In this document: positions 6,682-8,657 of the stretch, piece after piece | Numbering within the stretch: position 1 is the stretch's first letter | Layout: each line of letters starts with the position of its first letter | NCBI GenBank assembly: GCA_015904045.1 | Contig: JABMDG010000093.1 | Span: forward strand, 5,254-13,910 | Reading direction: 5' to 3' | From: Nitrospira sp. | GTDB taxonomy: Bacteria > Nitrospirota > Nitrospiria > Nitrospirales > Nitrospiraceae | DNA length: 8,657 bases | Notes under the pieces: generated by a model | What the model saw: the letters and a program-made list of their open reading frames with translations, nothing else | Told to the model about the DNA's origin: nothing | Database searches by the model: none | Translations under genes and position numbers: made by a program

Positions 6682-6695
6682 GATTCTACAGAATC
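6682..6695 (-). promoter_or_regulatory. 14-bp palindrome overlapping a possible -10 box of mltC
   Basis: GATTCT-AC-AGAATC is a perfect inverted repeat. On the minus strand it contains TAGAAT (complement of 6683-6688), five of six bases of a sigma70 -10 box, which would place a start about 30 bases before the mltC ATG. No good -35 is found at the right spacing, so either an activator, another sigma factor or a repressor binding the palindrome is possible, or it may be chance. Confidence 0.35.
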
Positions 6696-6765
6696 GTGTG
6701 CATGAGAGGAAGGGGATTTAGGGTTTCAAGAAGCACTGGGCGGCAACAGCCTGCCGGTCGGGAAC

Positions 6766-6797
6766 ATCCTGGGAAGAGGACGCGGATCTTCCCGGAT
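6766..6797 (-). terminator. Strong hairpin directly after the GspE-like gene
   Basis: On the plus strand, ATCC-T-GGGAAGA (6766-6777) pairs with TCTTCCCGGAT (6787-6797), giving an 11-bp stem with a single bulged base and a 9-base loop. It begins at the base next to the TAA stop (6798-6800). On the minus strand the stem is followed by GTTCCCGACC, with no U-run. It may stop transcription with Rho or protect the mRNA 3' end rather than act as a classical intrinsic terminator. Confidence 0.45.
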
Positions 6798-8657
6798 TTA
6801 CTTGATCGCGACGGCCTTGACTTCTTTGAAGGTTGTGAGGCCCTGAAGAACCTTATCAATTCCGTCTTGAACAAGGGTGGTCATGCCCTCATCGAGTGCG
6901 ACCTTGAGCATGTCTTCCGTGCGAGCTTTCTGCTGCACCATCCGCTTGATCTGGTCGGAGCCTAGCAGGAGTTCGTGCAAGGCGACGCGTCCCTTGAATC
7001 CGGTACGATTACAGACCTCGCAGCCTTTTCCTCTGAAGAGTCTGAAAGTGTTGTCCGGTTTGATGCCGAGTTTGTCCCACCGGTCTGGCCCATAGCCCAG
7101 GCGCAGTTCTTCGTACTCTTCCTTGGTTCCGGCATATTGTTCCTTGCAGTCCTTGCATATACGCCGGGCCAGGCGCTGCGCCAGCACGCCGAGCATTGCG
7201 TCAGCAAAGCTGAAAGGGTCGCAGCCCATATCGAGCAGGCGGGTGATCGTTTCGACTGCGCTATTGGTGTGCAATGTACTGAGCACCAAGTGCCCCGTGA
7301 GCGACGCTTCGATGCCCGTGTCAGCCGTCTCTTTATCTCGCATTTCGCCGACCATGATCACATCCGGGTCGGCCCGAAGAAAGGCGCGCATGGCAGCAGC
7401 AAACGTCACCCCGATCTTGGGCTGAACTTGCACCTGGCGCAGGCCGTATTGCGTGATTTCGACCGGATCTTCCGCCGTCCAGATCTTGATGTCCGGTGTA
7501 TTGATGTTGCCGAGGACTGAGTGCAGAGTGGTTGTCTTCCCTGATCCGGTCGGTCCTACGCAGAGGATAATGCCGTAGGGCTTCTGAGAAATGTCCCTGA
7601 GCACCTTGAGGTTCCGATCGGAAAAACCCATCTTGTCGAGCGGCAGCGGCTCGCTGGCGGCCAGGATACGCATCACCACGTCTTCGTTGTAACCGGCTGT
7701 GGGAAGCGTCGCGACACGAAGCTCGATTTCTTTCGACTCGGAGAGTTTGAATTTGATCTTGCCGTCTTGAGGTTTGCGCCGCTCGGCGATGTCCAAATTG
7801 GCCATGATCTTGAGCCGGGAAACGATTGCGCGCCGATAGCTCTGCGGGATCTTCATGTACTCGAAGCAGTCGCCATCCACCCTGAAGCGGACAAGGGTCT
7901 CACGCTTTTCGCCATACGGCTCGATATGAATATCCGAAGCGCTTTGCCGGTAGGCATCAGCGATGATTTGATTTGCCAAACGGACGATCGCGCTGTCGTT
8001 CTCGTCCAGTCCCCCGCTTGCGGAGGCATCCTCCATCGCTTCGGCTTGTGCTTCGGTGACGAGCTCGCCGAGAATGTCGGAAACATTTTCATCGAGTTTG
8101 CGCGTTCCTCCGTCGGACTGTCCGGTCGAGGAGCCGAGGAATTGCGCGATATCGCGGCGCAGGCTGACAGCAAAACGGATATTGAGGCCTGGAAATGTCC
8201 GTTTGATGTCCTGGATACGGTCGAGATTGCCTGGGTCGTCGGTCAAGATTTCGATGGCCGTCCGGTCCCGTTTGAGAGGCATCCAGTGGTTCTTCTTCAA
8301 GTAATCGACGTTAAGATTCTTGAGGAGTTCGATGTCGACGAGGGTGCGCTCACTGTATTCGATATAGGGGCATTTATAGAATTGTGCGAACGATTTCCCG
8401 AGGTCGATTTTTGGGACCTTGTATTTCTCGATCAAGATACTCTCGAGGTCGCTGAGACCTTTACGAGACTCGGCTGCCGCGGCGTCAAGATCATTCTGAG
8501 TGAGACGGTTGCTGCTCAGTAACAGGTCAAACTTCGTGGGGTTTTTCTTGGCGGAGTTCTTGAGGTTGAAGAACGCGATGCCAAGCGCCTTTGTGATCTC
8601 GGCGACCGATTCTTCATCTTTGCGCGTAAACCGAATCCCGTTCTTTTTGTTCAGCAG
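6798..8657 (-). CDS. GspE/PilB/MshE-family secretion or type IV pilus assembly ATPase, N-terminus outside window
   Basis: The frame is open from the window edge to TAA at 6798-6800, giving 619 visible residues; the TTG at 8433-8435 is internal (residue 75). It is a cytoplasmic hexameric ATPase driving pseudopilus or pilus extension. Residues about 50-190 form an MshEN/T2SSE N-terminal type domain (LTQNDLDAAAAES, then GLSDLESILIEKYKVPKIDL, YKCPYIEY). The catalytic core follows: ASDIHIEPYG, Walker A GPTGSGKT (368-375), Walker B with Asp box DPDVIMVGEMRD (430-441), His box STLHTNSA, and a zinc-binding tetracysteine, CKDC (501/504) with CEVC (546/549), typical of extension ATPases and absent from PilT. 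At least 50 residues precede the N domain, so the protein is longer than a standard PilB of about 570 residues. In the usual MshEN c-di-GMP motif an RLG is expected where KGLSDL stands, so c-di-GMP binding is uncertain. Type II secretion or type IV pilus cannot be decided without neighbours; mltC lies downstream. Confidence 0.92.
   Translation of the reverse strand: MLNKKNGIRFTRKDEESVAEITKALGIAFFNLKNSAKKNPTKFDLLLSSNRLTQNDLDAAAAESRKGLSDLESILIEKYKVPKIDLGKSFAQFYKCPYIEYSERTLVDIELLKNLNVDYLKKNHWMPLKRDRTAIEILTDDPGNLDRIQDIKRTFPGLNIRFAVSLRRDIAQFLGSSTGQSDGGTRKLDENVSDILGELVTEAQAEAMEDASASGGLDENDSAIVRLANQIIADAYRQSASDIHIEPYGEKRETLVRFRVDGDCFEYMKIPQSYRRAIVSRLKIMANLDIAERRKPQDGKIKFKLSESKEIELRVATLPTAGYNEDVVMRILAASEPLPLDKMGFSDRNLKVLRDISQKPYGIILCVGPTGSGKTTTLHSVLGNINTPDIKIWTAEDPVEITQYGLRQVQVQPKIGVTFAAAMRAFLRADPDVIMVGEMRDKETADTGIEASLTGHLVLSTLHTNSAVETITRLLDMGCDPFSFADAMLGVLAQRLARRICKDCKEQYAGTKEEYEELRLGYGPDRWDKLGIKPDNTFRLFRGKGCEVCNRTGFKGRVALHELLLGSDQIKRMVQQKARTEDMLKVALDEGMTTLVQDGIDKVLQGLTTFKEVKAVAIK

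Noticed and set aside
7335..7370. GEMRD instead of GEIRD in the Walker B region of the assembly ATPase
   Set aside because: Methionine at this position is common in the family, for example in PilT proteins, so it is no sign of altered function.

Overview
The window looks like a piece of a GC-rich, Gram-negative chromosome. A lipoprotein lytic transglycosylase, a GspE/PilB-type assembly ATPase, a cyclic-glucan-synthase-type GH94 module and a pair of PilZ proteins all point to a diderm envelope. The gene mix and codon use fit Nitrospira or another Nitrospirota, but that is inference; there is no rRNA or marker gene to settle it. No tRNA, CRISPR array, transposase or phage gene is visible.

Layout. 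(1) Bases 1-1749, + strand: C-terminal 582 codons of a very large NdvB-like cyclic beta-1,2-glucan synthase, whose 5' part lies outside the window. (2) Bases 1750-3183: a gene-poor, patchwork stretch. It holds a small exported protein of unknown function (1980-2381), a decayed tail of a paralogue of it (2437-2523), and two copies of a ~112-bp sequence (2753-2864 and 3074-3186). The second copy is the 5' leader of the next gene. (3) Bases 3184-4461, +: a DEAD-box RNA helicase of the RhlE type with a likely sigma70-type promoter about 170 bp upstream. (4) Bases 4535-5329, +: two adjacent single-domain PilZ proteins, apparently tandem duplicates, both keeping the c-di-GMP-binding residues. (5) Bases 5410-6645, - strand, convergent with the PilZ pair: an MltC-type lipoprotein lytic transglycosylase. 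(6) Bases 6798-8657, -: a GspE/PilB/MshE-family secretion or pilus ATPase, cut at its N-terminus by the window edge.

How they fit together. Most genes concern the envelope and surface: periplasmic glucan, peptidoglycan cleavage, pilus or type II secretion motor, and c-di-GMP receptors. The PilZ pair could in principle act on either the glucan synthase or the ATPase, but the sequence does not prove a link. The least explained part is 2382-3183. There the helicase leader exists in duplicate, and both copies can form the same two mutually exclusive pairings, which makes it the best candidate for an undescribed RNA regulatory element.
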